Shown here in pieces: positions 7,603 to 16,693 of a stretch of 64,000 bases of DNA. The translations under genes were made by a program, and so were the position numbers. Source of the stretch: Lustribacter sp965277075 (GTDB lineage: Bacteria; Vulcanimicrobiota; Vulcanimicrobiia; Vulcanimicrobiales; Vulcanimicrobiaceae). The DNA lies in NCBI GenBank assembly GCA_965277075.1, contig OZ255707.1:3596001-3660000 (forward strand), given 5' to 3'. Under the pieces are notes generated by a model that saw nothing but the letters and a program-made list of their open reading frames with translations, had not been told where the DNA came from and searched no databases. Numbering within the stretch: the stretch's first letter is position 1; each line of letters begins with the position of its first letter.

Positions 7603-8100
7603 CTACGCGACGCCGCCGTAAGCAATGGCGTAGAGCGATTCGATTACAAGATCGGTGCCGATTTCGGTTTCGAGCATGTTGACGGGCGTCTCGCCGCCAA
7701 AATACCGATGCGGCGATTTGAGCCACGCTTTTGCGCGTTCGGTATCGCCGAGCAATTCAACGGCGAGGTCTGCGACGCGCGCAAGGCGATATGCGCGATC
7801 GGCGTCGGCGACGGAGAGCGCGGTCTCGCCTTGCTCGCGGCGCATCATGTTGCGTTCGGACATGCCGAGGACGCGCGCGACGTCGCTGATCGGTAGATCC
7901 AGGGCTGTTCGCAGCGTTCGGACCCGTTTACCGGTGATCGAGCCGTCAGTGATCGCTTTGCGTGGATCCGCGCTCGGTGAGAGCAGGGTGCGGAAATTCG
8001 TTTCGACGATGGACTTCGTGATCCGCGCTCTGGTCGTCTTGTTAGTGGTCGGCGCGGCCGAGCCCGGGGCTGACCGTTTTGTCTTGGGCGGTGGTGCCAT
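7603..8100 (-). CDS. Xre/MbcA/ParS-family antitoxin
   Basis: About 165 residues from ATG 8100; an upstream in-frame start at 8229 would add 43 low-complexity residues. A basic, Pro/Thr-rich N-terminus is followed by an Xre-like HTH (VRTLRTALDLPISDVARVLG, then MSERNMMRREQGE) and the C-terminal toxin-binding domain with WLKSPHRYFGGETPVNMLET, the diagnostic MbcA/ParS/Xre signature. It precedes the RES toxin with no gap. The pair is expected to form a neutralising complex that autoregulates through the HTH. No clear Shine-Dalgarno was found, so the exact start is uncertain. Confidence 0.88.
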   Translation of the reverse strand: MAPPPKTKRSAPGSAAPTTNKTTRARITKSIVETNFRTLLSPSADPRKAITDGSITGKRVRTLRTALDLPISDVARVLGMSERNMMRREQGETALSVADADRAYRLARVADLAVELLGDTERAKAWLKSPHRYFGGETPVNMLETEIGTDLVIESLYAIAYGGVA

Positions 8101-8331
8101 ATTGGGAGGATACCCGCAGAAGGTTCTCGGCGGCAAGCAGGCCATTCGCCGTTCGTCCCGAGCAGCAAGGCGCCGATGAGCCGCACAATCGAAGCACGTG
8201 CCGCCCTGCATAATCGCAAAGACTGACAAGCAAGAACGTTTCAGCGTGCTCGCGCGCGGTTACGTCACGTCATCTACCTTTTCACTGCGAAGCTCGGGGT
8301 TCGTCGCCTTTGCCGGCATGCATTTCGCTTG

Positions 8332-9504
8332 ATGTGTTCAGTGAGCGTATCTAAACGTGGCGCGCCCGTTGCGCCGCATCTCTATCCCGACGGCGATGCG
8401 CAACCACGGGAAAGTATTCTCGACGGGATCGTCCCCGAACATGCGCCCAAGTTGTGGATGCCGAAGCGGGTGCTGCTTACCCCATCCGCTCGTGCATGGC
8501 CGATCGCGAAAAGAATTGCTGAACGCGCAGCAGCCCTTGGCGCCGAAATCCTGGAACTCAAGGCCGATCGTCTCGATGTGCTGCGCGGTGAAAACGAACG
8601 TGAAACCTACGTTCGTTCCAAAAGCACACTCGCCGTCGTCGTCTCACCGCCTTCGCAGCGGAAGCTTCAGCCGATTGCGCCCAGCGCGGACTGGCAATTT
8701 CATCTCGCGCGCGGTTGCCCCGCGCATTGCCAATACTGTTACCTTGCCGGCTCCCTTCCCGGCCCGCCGGTGACACGCGTCTACGCGAACCTGCCGGAGA
8801 TTCTCGATGGGCTCCCCGCCTTTCTCGGTCAGGGCACCGTGACGTCGACGTCCCGTACCCGTGCAGCAGAAGGAACAACGTTCGAAGCTTCCTGCTATAC
8901 CGATCCCCTAGCAATAGAACATCTCACCGGCGCGCTTGCCGAGACCATCGCGTTCTTCGGCCGGTGGGACGCGGCTGTGCAACTGCGCTGGACGACGAAG
9001 TTCGATGCCGTCGATCCGTTCATCGGGATCGACCATCGCCGGCGGACTCGAATCCGTTTTTCGGTGAACGCGCGCTCGATTACTCAGCGCTTCGAGGGCG
9101 GAACGGCGTCACTCGATGAGCGAATCCGAGCCCTCGGCACGCTTGCGCGCGCCGGCTACCCGGTGGGACTTACCGTCGCTCCCATCATGCCGCTTACCGA
9201 TTGGCAAGCGCAGTATGACGGCCTCTTCGCTCTTGTGGAGGGCGAGACGCGCAACATCCCCGATCTCGATCTGAGCGTGGAGTTGATCACGCATCGTTTT
9301 ACGCCTGGCTCAAAGGACGTGCTGCTCGGATGGTACCCGGCGACAAAGCTGGAGATGGACGAGGCGTCCCGTACGCTCAAACGCACGAAGTTCGGCAGCA
9401 CGAAATATGTCTACCGCAAGGACGTGATGAAGGAACTCAAGCGCTTCTTTGAAGAGCGCGTTTCCGCGCGGCTACCGCAAGCACGAATATTGTACTGGAC
9501 ATGA
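8332..9504 (+). CDS. Spore photoproduct lyase-like radical SAM protein
   Basis: A 390-residue SPL-family protein starting at ATG 8332. Cys129, Cys133 and Cys136 (CPAHCQYCYL) form the CxxxCxxC radical-SAM [4Fe-4S] motif. FHLARGCP before it and the later CYTDPLAIEHLTG stretch (cf. C.SD..GIEH in SplB) and FSVNARSITQRFEGGT are characteristic of the spore photoproduct lyase family. SplB repairs thymine spore photoproduct in dormant spores, but homologues occur in many non-sporulating bacteria where the substrate is unknown. It stands alone, with about 100 bp upstream and 170 bp downstream lacking genes. DNA repair is inference from family only. Confidence 0.85.
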   Translation: MCSVSVSKRGAPVAPHLYPDGDAQPRESILDGIVPEHAPKLWMPKRVLLTPSARAWPIAKRIAERAAALGAEILELKADRLDVLRGENERETYVRSKSTLAVVVSPPSQRKLQPIAPSADWQFHLARGCPAHCQYCYLAGSLPGPPVTRVYANLPEILDGLPAFLGQGTVTSTSRTRAAEGTTFEASCYTDPLAIEHLTGALAETIAFFGRWDAAVQLRWTTKFDAVDPFIGIDHRRRTRIRFSVNARSITQRFEGGTASLDERIRALGTLARAGYPVGLTVAPIMPLTDWQAQYDGLFALVEGETRNIPDLDLSVELITHRFTPGSKDVLLGWYPATKLEMDEASRTLKRTKFGSTKYVYRKDVMKELKRFFEERVSARLPQARILYWT

Positions 9505-9675
9505 ACGATTCGAAAAACGTCACGTCGCCCATGGGCGATCCGAGCAGAATACGGGCCGGAGGGCGCAAGGTCACGGGAGGGGCGGGCGCGGAAGTTTATT
9601 TCAACGCTTGAGCGGTTAGCGTGCGATGAGTTCCCTGGGAATTCCGCGGTAGCGATAAGTAGGATTGCGCGTACA

Positions 9676-10986
9676 ATGCAGGTTATGCACTTCGGATTCC
9701 GCCCGTGGCAACGGCCCGCCGCCGGCGCTGTCGCTCTGCTGGCGGTAGCTGCCTGCGCGCATGCGGCTCCGCCCCCACGTACGGCGAGTGCGGCTCGGGT
9801 GCCGGTCGTTGCGGCACGATCCGGGTCGGTGACGCCGAAGGCGACGCTCGGCGGCCTGATCGTGCCGTTTCAAAACGTCCAATTGCAGTCGTCGTTATCC
9901 GAACCGACCCTTGTCGTCAACGTCCAAGAGGGAGATCACGTCAGCAAGGGCCAGGTTCTCGCCGTGCTCGATACGGCCGACTTGCGCGCGCAGCTGGAAT
10001 CGTATCTTGGGACGGCGGCGGCCGACCGCGCGCGCGCGCAGTCGACCTTTCTGCAAGCCGGCCTGACGATCACGCAAAACAGCAACTCGGTCAATACAGG
10101 GCAAGCCGCATTGCGCCAAGCGCAGCAGACGCTCGCGACCGACACCATGAATCTGCAGCGAGATCTTCAGCTGAGCAAGAGCGGTTATATCGCGCAGCAA
10201 GCCGTGGACCAACAGCGAACGCTCGTCGCGAACGATCAGCAGACCGTCCGCTCCGCGACCGTCACGTTGCAAAATAGCCAAGCCCAAGTGCAGACCAACG
10301 GGACCACCGGTAGCGGCTTGCAAGGCGCCACGGTTGCGGCCGCGCGCGCCGACGAGCAGACGGCGCTCGGCAACGCCAATCAGACGCGCGCGCAAATCGC
10401 CAAGGCGCAGATTGTTTCGCCGGTCGACGGCATCGTCGTCAATCGCAATCTCAACCCCGGGGAATATCCCGGCACGCGCCAGATCTTCACGTTGCAAGAA
10501 GTGGATCGGGTTTATGCCGTGCTCAACGGCAGCGGCGGACAGATCGTCGGCGTGCAGACGGGTTCGATCGCGAACATCGTGTCCAGTGACCGCGCGACAC
10601 TGCACGGTACGGCACGCGTCGCAGCGGTTCTCGACCAAGTGACGCCCGGTTCGACCAATTTCGTCGTCAAAGCCGTCTTGCCGAATCCGGCCGGACTCTT
10701 TCATTCGGGTATGGTCGTCACGGGGCAAGTTTCGCGGCCGCCGACATCCGGTGTTCGCATTCCGATCACCGCATTCGTCGACGATACGCAAACGACGGTC
10801 CAAACGATCGACAGCAACGGTCTCATCAAGACGTTGCCGGTCACGATGGTCGCGGAAGACGGAAAAAATGCGGTCGTCCGCGGTCTTGCGTCCGGTCAAC
10901 GGATCGTCTCCAACGGCCAACTCGGTCTCAACGACGGCCAAAAAGCTCAGCCCTTGACCAAATCACGAACGGTGGCGGAGCGCTGA
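9676..10986 (+). CDS. RND efflux periplasmic adaptor subunit (lipoprotein, HlyD/AcrA family)
   Basis: A 436-residue protein with an N-terminal lipoprotein signal; VAAC about residue 26 is the lipobox. A barrel-sandwich (lipoyl) half-motif VNVQEGDHVSKGQVLAVLDT lies near residues 77-97, then a long Gln/Ala-rich alpha-hairpin. The second lipoyl half is IVSPVDGIVVNRNLNPGEY, followed by beta-barrel and membrane-proximal domains. It would link an inner-membrane RND pump to an outer-membrane channel. The RND pump follows four bases after its stop codon, so they are one operon. No TolC-like outer-membrane factor is present in the window. Confidence 0.92.
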   Translation: MQVMHFGFRPWQRPAAGAVALLAVAACAHAAPPPRTASAARVPVVAARSGSVTPKATLGGLIVPFQNVQLQSSLSEPTLVVNVQEGDHVSKGQVLAVLDTADLRAQLESYLGTAAADRARAQSTFLQAGLTITQNSNSVNTGQAALRQAQQTLATDTMNLQRDLQLSKSGYIAQQAVDQQRTLVANDQQTVRSATVTLQNSQAQVQTNGTTGSGLQGATVAAARADEQTALGNANQTRAQIAKAQIVSPVDGIVVNRNLNPGEYPGTRQIFTLQEVDRVYAVLNGSGGQIVGVQTGSIANIVSSDRATLHGTARVAAVLDQVTPGSTNFVVKAVLPNPAGLFHSGMVVTGQVSRPPTSGVRIPITAFVDDTQTTVQTIDSNGLIKTLPVTMVAEDGKNAVVRGLASGQRIVSNGQLGLNDGQKAQPLTKSRTVAER

Positions 10987-10990
10987 TCGC

Positions 10991-13900
10991 ATGTGGCTGA
11001 CGCAACTCTTCGTCCGGCGCCCGACGTTGGTGTTCGTTCTCCTCGCGCTGATCTTGGTCGCCGGTTCGATCGCGTGGTCGACCCTCGTGCGGCAGCAATT
11101 CCCGAACGTGTCGCAACCGACCGTGTCGGTCCAAGTCAACTATAGCGGCGCGTCGCCGACGGTCATGCGCGATTCGATCGTCAAGCCGATCGAGGACCAG
11201 ATCGCGGGTCAACCGGATCTTCAAACGCTCAACTCGACGATTCAAGGCGGCTCGGCGACGATCTCCGCCGTCTTCACGCTGACGTCCGACGTCAACACGG
11301 ATCTCGTCAACGTGCAGAAGGCGATTCAAGCCGCAGGGCGCGCCTTGCCGACCGACCTGGTCGCGCCGACGGTGGCCGTGCGCGATCCGAGCGAATCGGT
11401 GGTCGTGCTGCTATCCCTTTCCTCGTCGTCGCTGACCGCGAGCCAACTCTCACTGATTACGACCGGCCGCATCATACCGGCGTTTCAACAGGTCGTCGGC
11501 GTCTCGAACGTCACCGCCGGCGGCAGCGTTACGCCGGCGTACGAAGTTACCGTCAATCCACGGCGTCTCGAAGCGAATAAACTCACGCTGACGGACGTCG
11601 TGAACACCGTGGCGGCGGGTAACGTGCGCGCTCCGGGCGGCATCGTTTATCAACCAAATCGCGAAACGAACCTCGACATTCGCGGCGATGTCATCGATCC
11701 GTCGTCGATCCTCGGTTTACCGATCACCGTAGCCGGCGGTAGCGGGACGACGAACACCGCCGCCGGCGCGAACAGCGTCGGAGCGATCAACGGAACGCTG
11801 GGCGCCATCGATCCGTGGACATCCGCGAGCTCGGTCCTGCGCGTCGGCGACGTCGCATCCGTGAGCGCCGGTTATGAGCCGCGGCGCCAAGTCGCGTCGG
11901 TTAACGGCATCAACGGGCAATTTCTTCAGATTCAGAAGACGTCGAACGCCTCCGAAGTCGACGCGTCGAACAACGTGATCGCTGCGCTGCCGCGAATCCG
12001 CGTGCAGTTCCCCGACATCACGTTTGCCGTCATCAACGTGCAGTCGAAGTACACGGCTCAACAGCTCAACGGCGTGATGCGAACGCTGGTCGAAGGCGTG
12101 ATTCTGACCGGCGTCGTCATGCTGTTCTTTCTCGGCTCGTGGCGAAACGCGATCGTCGTGTTGGTCGCCATTCCGGCTTCGCTCGGCGTGGCGCTCTTCG
12201 TTATGAAGATTCTCGGCCTCACCCTCGATACGATCTCGCTTCTCGGTATGACGCTTGTCGTCGGCATCCTCGTTGACGACTCGACGGTCGTCCTGGAAAA
12301 CATCGAGCGACATTTCGAGATGGGCGAGCCGCCGATCCGTGCAGCGATATCAGGCCGCTCCGAAATCGGTGTCGCAGCGATCGTGATTACGCTCGTCGAT
12401 GTCGTCGTATTTTTGCCGATCGCATTCATCCAAAGTCAGATCGGGCGCCAGCTCGCTGAGTTCGGCATCGTCGTCGTGATCGCGACGCTGACGTCGCTCT
12501 TCGTGTGCTTCACGATCACGCCGTCACTGGCCGGAAACTGGGCGCTCAAATCAACCTGGAAACCGTGGCCGATCATCCGTGCGTTCACGCACGGATTCGA
12601 TAGCGTGCGCGATTTCTACGTGCATCGGGTGCTGCCGGTGGGCTTGAAATACAAGTTCTTCGTTATCGCGGGGTGCGTGCTGTCGTTCGTCGGCGCCATC
12701 GCGCTGGTGCCGCTCGGCGTGATCGGCGAGGAGTTCGTCCCGCCGCAAGATCGCGGCGAAATTTTCATCCAGCTGCAATACCCCGTCGGGACGCCGTTGA
12801 CGAAAACGACGCAGGGCGTGCTGGCCGTTGAAAGCGCGGTCCGCAACAACAACGATATCGATGCGGATACGGCCGTTGCCGGTGCGTATGCGGCGCCCTT
12901 CGGCGGATTCGTCACGCAAGGAAACGTCGGCCAAGTGCACGTGTTCCTCAAAGACGGGCGCAAGCACTCGACCGACTATTGGGTGGCGGAATACCGCAAA
13001 CTCGCGCGGCGATTCGCGCCCGGATCGAATCCCGTCGTCGTTCCCGCGACGGGAACCGGCGGCGGTAACGCGCAGCCGCTCGATGAGCTGCTTTCGGACG
13101 TTTCGGGCGGCGACCCGACGCCGTTCAACGCGCGCGTCTTCCAAACGCTCGCGCAAACACCCGGTGTCGTCAACGCGATCAGTTCGTCGTCCGCGCTCGA
13201 ACCGCAGATGGAAATCATGTTCGATCGCGCGAAAGCGCAGGCGCTCAACGTGAGCATCGGCACCGCCGCGAACGCTGCGCGCGCGGCCTTCGGCGGCACG
13301 ATTGCAACGCAATTCGAGACGCCGGACGGGCTCGAACAAGTCCAAGTAATCTATCCCGCGCAGTTGCAGACGAGCTTCACCGAGGTCGCGAGTATTCCGA
13401 TCCGCTCGAATACCGGCGCGATCGTGCATCTCGGTGATTTCGCATATTTTGTCAACGAACCGGTGTCGCCGCTGATCACGCGTGTCGACCGCAACACGGT
13501 CATTCACATCAGCGCGAATATCGCGCCGGGCGCGTCGCTCTCCGGCGTGCAGAGCGCGTTTCTGCAACGCGTAAAAAACCTGCACCTGCCGGCAAACATT
13601 CAGGTGCGTCCGCGTCCGCTCGGGCAGCAAGACTTTTTGCAGCAGACATTGATCGGACTCGGCACGTCGTTGATTCTCTCCATCATGCTCGTCTTTTTGC
13701 TGATGGTCGCGCTCTACAACAGCTACCGGGACCCGTTCATCATCATGTTCTCCGTGCCGGTCGCAGCGGTCGGCGCCATCGGCGCGCTCTGGCTGACGCA
13801 CTCGACGCTCAACCTGTTCTCGCTGATCGGCACGATTCTGCTGGTCGGAATCGTCACGAAGAACGGCATCTTGCTCGTTGATTACGCGAATACGTTGCGT

Positions 13901-14227
13901 GAACGCGGCGAGACGAAACTCAAGGCGATCCAGGCCAGCGCCTACACACGTTTCCGGCCGATCATCATGACCAGCATCTCGGTGATTGCGGGCAATATTC
14001 CGCTCGCGCTCGCGCTCGAGCCGGGTTCGAGCGTTCGGTCGAGTCTCGGTGTCGTCGTGATCGGGGGCATCACGAGTTCGCTGATCCTCACCCTCGTGTT
14101 GGTGCCGATTATGTACGTTCTGCTCGCGCCGGAGCACTTCGTGCCCTCGCACGGCGCCGGCGCACCCGCCGGGCCCACGCCAACCAATGGCGCAATAACG
14201 CCGGCGGCGCACCCGGTCACCGCGTAA
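10991..14227 (+). CDS. RND-superfamily efflux transporter permease (AcrB/MexB-like)
   Basis: A 1078-residue inner-membrane pump, full length for the HAE1 group. TM1 (PTLVFVLLALILVAGSIAW) is followed by a porter domain, a TM2-6 block with GMTLVVGILVDDSTVVLENI, a second porter domain and TM8-12 with LLVGIVTKNGILLVDYAN. The adjacent Asp pair in VDDS (TM4) and the Lys in TKNG (TM10) are the proton-relay residues of drug-type RND pumps, so proton-driven export of hydrophobic or amphiphilic compounds is expected. Substrate cannot be inferred. It is co-transcribed with the adaptor at 9676. Confidence 0.95.
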   Translation: MWLTQLFVRRPTLVFVLLALILVAGSIAWSTLVRQQFPNVSQPTVSVQVNYSGASPTVMRDSIVKPIEDQIAGQPDLQTLNSTIQGGSATISAVFTLTSDVNTDLVNVQKAIQAAGRALPTDLVAPTVAVRDPSESVVVLLSLSSSSLTASQLSLITTGRIIPAFQQVVGVSNVTAGGSVTPAYEVTVNPRRLEANKLTLTDVVNTVAAGNVRAPGGIVYQPNRETNLDIRGDVIDPSSILGLPITVAGGSGTTNTAAGANSVGAINGTLGAIDPWTSASSVLRVGDVASVSAGYEPRRQVASVNGINGQFLQIQKTSNASEVDASNNVIAALPRIRVQFPDITFAVINVQSKYTAQQLNGVMRTLVEGVILTGVVMLFFLGSWRNAIVVLVAIPASLGVALFVMKILGLTLDTISLLGMTLVVGILVDDSTVVLENIERHFEMGEPPIRAAISGRSEIGVAAIVITLVDVVVFLPIAFIQSQIGRQLAEFGIVVVIATLTSLFVCFTITPSLAGNWALKSTWKPWPIIRAFTHGFDSVRDFYVHRVLPVGLKYKFFVIAGCVLSFVGAIALVPLGVIGEEFVPPQDRGEIFIQLQYPVGTPLTKTTQGVLAVESAVRNNNDIDADTAVAGAYAAPFGGFVTQGNVGQVHVFLKDGRKHSTDYWVAEYRKLARRFAPGSNPVVVPATGTGGGNAQPLDELLSDVSGGDPTPFNARVFQTLAQTPGVVNAISSSSALEPQMEIMFDRAKAQALNVSIGTAANAARAAFGGTIATQFETPDGLEQVQVIYPAQLQTSFTEVASIPIRSNTGAIVHLGDFAYFVNEPVSPLITRVDRNTVIHISANIAPGASLSGVQSAFLQRVKNLHLPANIQVRPRPLGQQDFLQQTLIGLGTSLILSIMLVFLLMVALYNSYRDPFIIMFSVPVAAVGAIGALWLTHSTLNLFSLIGTILLVGIVTKNGILLVDYANTLRERGETKLKAIQASAYTRFRPIIMTSISVIAGNIPLALALEPGSSVRSSLGVVVIGGITSSLILTLVLVPIMYVLLAPEHFVPSHGAGAPAGPTPTNGAITPAAHPVTA

Positions 14228-14299
14228 CCCCCGCTTCCCAGCCTCTCCCCTGCAGATTGTCATGGTTCGCTAACGCCGCAAGGCGAGCGGGCTACGTTT

Positions 14300-14326
14300 C
14301 TTCCGTAGTCCACCCGTCTACGGAAG
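14300..14326 (+). promoter_or_regulatory. 5'-UTR hairpin just before the MacA-like start codon
   Basis: CTTCCGTAG (14300-14308) and CTACGGAAG (14318-14326) form a perfect 9-bp stem with a 9-nt loop, ending 7 nt before the ATG at 14334. It has no downstream U-run. It could influence translation initiation or stabilise the mRNA; function is unproven. Confidence 0.4.
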
Positions 14327-14333
14327 CAGCGCT

Positions 14334-15989
14334 ATGCAAACCCTCGAACGTCCATCATCCAACGGCCACGCGCGCGTCACGACTGTCTCGATCGCGCCCG
14401 TGCGCGCGAAGCGCCCCTGGCGTACGATCATCGCCGCCGTGGTCATCATCGCGCTCGTCGTGACGGGTGCGCTGGTCTACCGCTCGCGAGCCGGTGCCGC
14501 GGTAACGTACGTGACGCAGCCGGTCTCCCGGCAAGATCTCGTGCAAACCGTGACGGCGACCGGGACGGTGAACCCGCAAAATACGATCGATGTCGGCACC
14601 CAGGTGTCAGGAACGATCAGCGAAGTCGACGTCGATTACAATTCGAAGGTCCGCAGCGGTCAAGTTCTCGCACGAATCGACCCGACCGCATTCCAAGCGT
14701 CGGTTGATTCGGCGAAAGCGGCGCGAGCGCAAGCCGTAGCGCAAGCCGCATCAGCAGCTTCGGCCGCAGGCGGCTCCGCCATCAACGTCGGCACGGCGCA
14801 AGCCTCGGCTGACGCTGCCGTCGCCAACGCCCGGGCAGCGGAGGCGACCGCGCTGTCAAACCAACAAGCGATCGCAAGCGCCGACTCCGGCATTACGAAG
14901 GCACAGAGTGCGCTCGTGCTCGCGCAGCAGACGTCGGGTCGCGACAAGCAACTGCTCGCGCAAGGCTATATCGCGCGGAGCCAATATGATACCGACGCGT
15001 CGGGTCTCGTCGCGGCACAAACCGCCGTGCAGAGCGCGCAGGTCGCGGCTCAACAGGCACGCAGCGCGGCTGCGGCGAGCGCTGCACAGGCGCAGGCGAG
15101 CGTGGCAACGACCAGGTCGCAAACCGAGGCCGTCAGCGCGGCACGCGCGGCGGCGGCGGGCAGTTCGCAGTCGGCTGATGCCCAAACCGCGGCGATCGGA
15201 ATTCAAGATGCCGCCGTTGCGCAGGCCGAAACGAATCTCGCGCACGCGGTCATCACCTCGCCGGTCGACGGTACGGTGATCGCCCGCGACGTGTCCGTCG
15301 GTACGACGGTCGCTGCGAGCTTGCAGACGCCGACGCTCTTCGCGATCGCGCAAGACCTCAGCAAGATGGAAGCCGATCTCGCGGTGGGCGAACCGGATAT
15401 CGGTTCGGTCAAGGCAGGCGAAGCGGTCGACTTCACGGTGCTCGCGTATCCGTCGCGCACGTTCCACAGTGTTGTTTCGCAAGTGCGCAAAAATCCGGTG
15501 CTGACGTCCAACGTCGTTACCTACACGACCGTCGTGCTCGTCGATAACAAGGATCAGGCGCTGTTACCGGGCATGACCGCGAACGCGACGATTCACGTGG
15601 AGACCGCGAAGAACGCGCTCGTCATCCCGATCGCTGCGCTCAGCTACCTGCCCGCGCCCGGCACGGGCGCTACGCACCACCGTTCGATTCAGGGCGCCGC
15701 GTCGCCGTGGGGAACGACCAACGCCGCAGCCGGCACACCGCTTGCGGGCGGATCGCGCGGACGCGTCTTCGTCGAGCGTGACGGGAAGCTCGTGCGCGTG
15801 CCGGTCGATCTGGAACTCGTGACCAGCACGCAGGCCGCCGTGACGCCGCGGAGCGGCGCGACGCTCGTCGCCGGCGACGCGGTCGTGACCGGTGATTCCT
15901 CGAACGCCGGTGCGACCCGTCCTCAGCGGGCGCCCGCGTCGCAAAATGCGCTGACCGGTGGGGCCGGCGGAATCCGGATGCCGCGATGA
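14334..15989 (+). CDS. MacA-like periplasmic adaptor of an ABC exporter (HlyD family)
   Basis: A 551-residue protein with a short cytoplasmic N-terminus and one TM segment at about residues 33-52 (IIAAVVIIALVVTGALVY). Next comes a lipoyl half (DVDYNSKVRSGQVLARID), an unusually Ala/Gln-rich coiled hairpin of roughly 190 residues, and the second lipoyl half (VITSPVDGTVIARDVSVGTT). A beta-barrel domain follows (ALLPGMTANATIHVE). MacA-type adaptors stimulate MacB ATPase and deliver substrate to a TolC channel. Its stop overlaps the ATPase gene by 4 bp, confirming the operon. The tail is Gly/Thr/Ala-rich and may be disordered. Confidence 0.92.
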   Translation: MQTLERPSSNGHARVTTVSIAPVRAKRPWRTIIAAVVIIALVVTGALVYRSRAGAAVTYVTQPVSRQDLVQTVTATGTVNPQNTIDVGTQVSGTISEVDVDYNSKVRSGQVLARIDPTAFQASVDSAKAARAQAVAQAASAASAAGGSAINVGTAQASADAAVANARAAEATALSNQQAIASADSGITKAQSALVLAQQTSGRDKQLLAQGYIARSQYDTDASGLVAAQTAVQSAQVAAQQARSAAAASAAQAQASVATTRSQTEAVSAARAAAAGSSQSADAQTAAIGIQDAAVAQAETNLAHAVITSPVDGTVIARDVSVGTTVAASLQTPTLFAIAQDLSKMEADLAVGEPDIGSVKAGEAVDFTVLAYPSRTFHSVVSQVRKNPVLTSNVVTYTTVVLVDNKDQALLPGMTANATIHVETAKNALVIPIAALSYLPAPGTGATHHRSIQGAASPWGTTNAAAGTPLAGGSRGRVFVERDGKLVRVPVDLELVTSTQAAVTPRSGATLVAGDAVVTGDSSNAGATRPQRAPASQNALTGGAGGIRMPR

Positions 15990-16693
15990 CCCCGGTTGTC
16001 GCGGTCCGCGATCTGCGGCGTATCTATCCGCTCGCGGAAGAGCCGGTCGTCGCGCTGGCCGGGGTCGATCTGACGATCGATCCCGGTGAGTTCGTGGCCA
16101 TCATGGGTCCGTCGGGGTCGGGCAAATCGACGTTCATGCATATCGTCGGCTTCCTCGACCGGCCGACATCAGGCCGTTACGATTTCAACGGTCGCGATGT
16201 GACCGAACTCGACGAGGACGCGCTCGCCGATATTCGCAGCCGCGAATTGGGCTTCGTCTTCCAGGCGTATAACTTGCTGCCGCGCACGACCGCCGTCGAG
16301 AACGTCGAACTGCCGATGCTCTATGCCGGCGTCGCCGAACGTGAGCGCCGTGCGGCCGCGCTCGCCGCGCTCGACGACGTCGGACTGCGCAAGTACGCGC
16401 TGCACCATCCGAACCAGCTCTCGGGCGGGCAACAGCAACGCGTCGCCATCGCGCGTTCGCTGGTCAACGATCCGCGGTTGATCCTCGCCGACGAACCGAC
16501 CGGCGCACTCGACGTGCGCTCGTCCAACGACGTCATGGCGCTCTTTCGCCGGCTCAACGACGAACGCGGCATCACGATCATGCTCGTCACGCACGAACCC
16601 GACGTCGCTGCGCACGCCAAACGTATTGTAACGTTCCGCGACGGCAACATCCTCAGCGATGTTGCGGCGGAACCGGAGCTCGTATCACCATGA
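15986..16693 (+). CDS. MacB-type ABC transporter ATP-binding protein
   Basis: A 235-residue stand-alone nucleotide-binding domain of the LolD/MacB/FtsE group. Visible motifs are Walker A GPSGSGKST, Q-loop VFQAYNLLP, signature LSGGQQQR, Walker B LILADEPTGALD and H-loop VTHE. In E. coli MacB this domain is fused to the permease; here it is a separate gene. It overlaps both the upstream adaptor (4 bp) and the downstream FtsX-type permease (4 bp). The complex would be a mechanotransmission exporter acting on periplasmic substrates such as peptides, lipopeptides or macrolides; the specific substrate is unknown. Confidence 0.95.
   Translation: MTPVVAVRDLRRIYPLAEEPVVALAGVDLTIDPGEFVAIMGPSGSGKSTFMHIVGFLDRPTSGRYDFNGRDVTELDEDALADIRSRELGFVFQAYNLLPRTTAVENVELPMLYAGVAERERRAAALAALDDVGLRKYALHHPNQLSGGQQQRVAIARSLVNDPRLILADEPTGALDVRSSNDVMALFRRLNDERGITIMLVTHEPDVAAHAKRIVTFRDGNILSDVAAEPELVSP

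Noticed and set aside
12551..14263. 570-codon minus-strand ORF opposite the RND pump
   Set aside because: Arg/Asp/His-rich composition typical of antisense translation of GC-rich genes; the plus strand has a full-length, motif-complete RND transporter.
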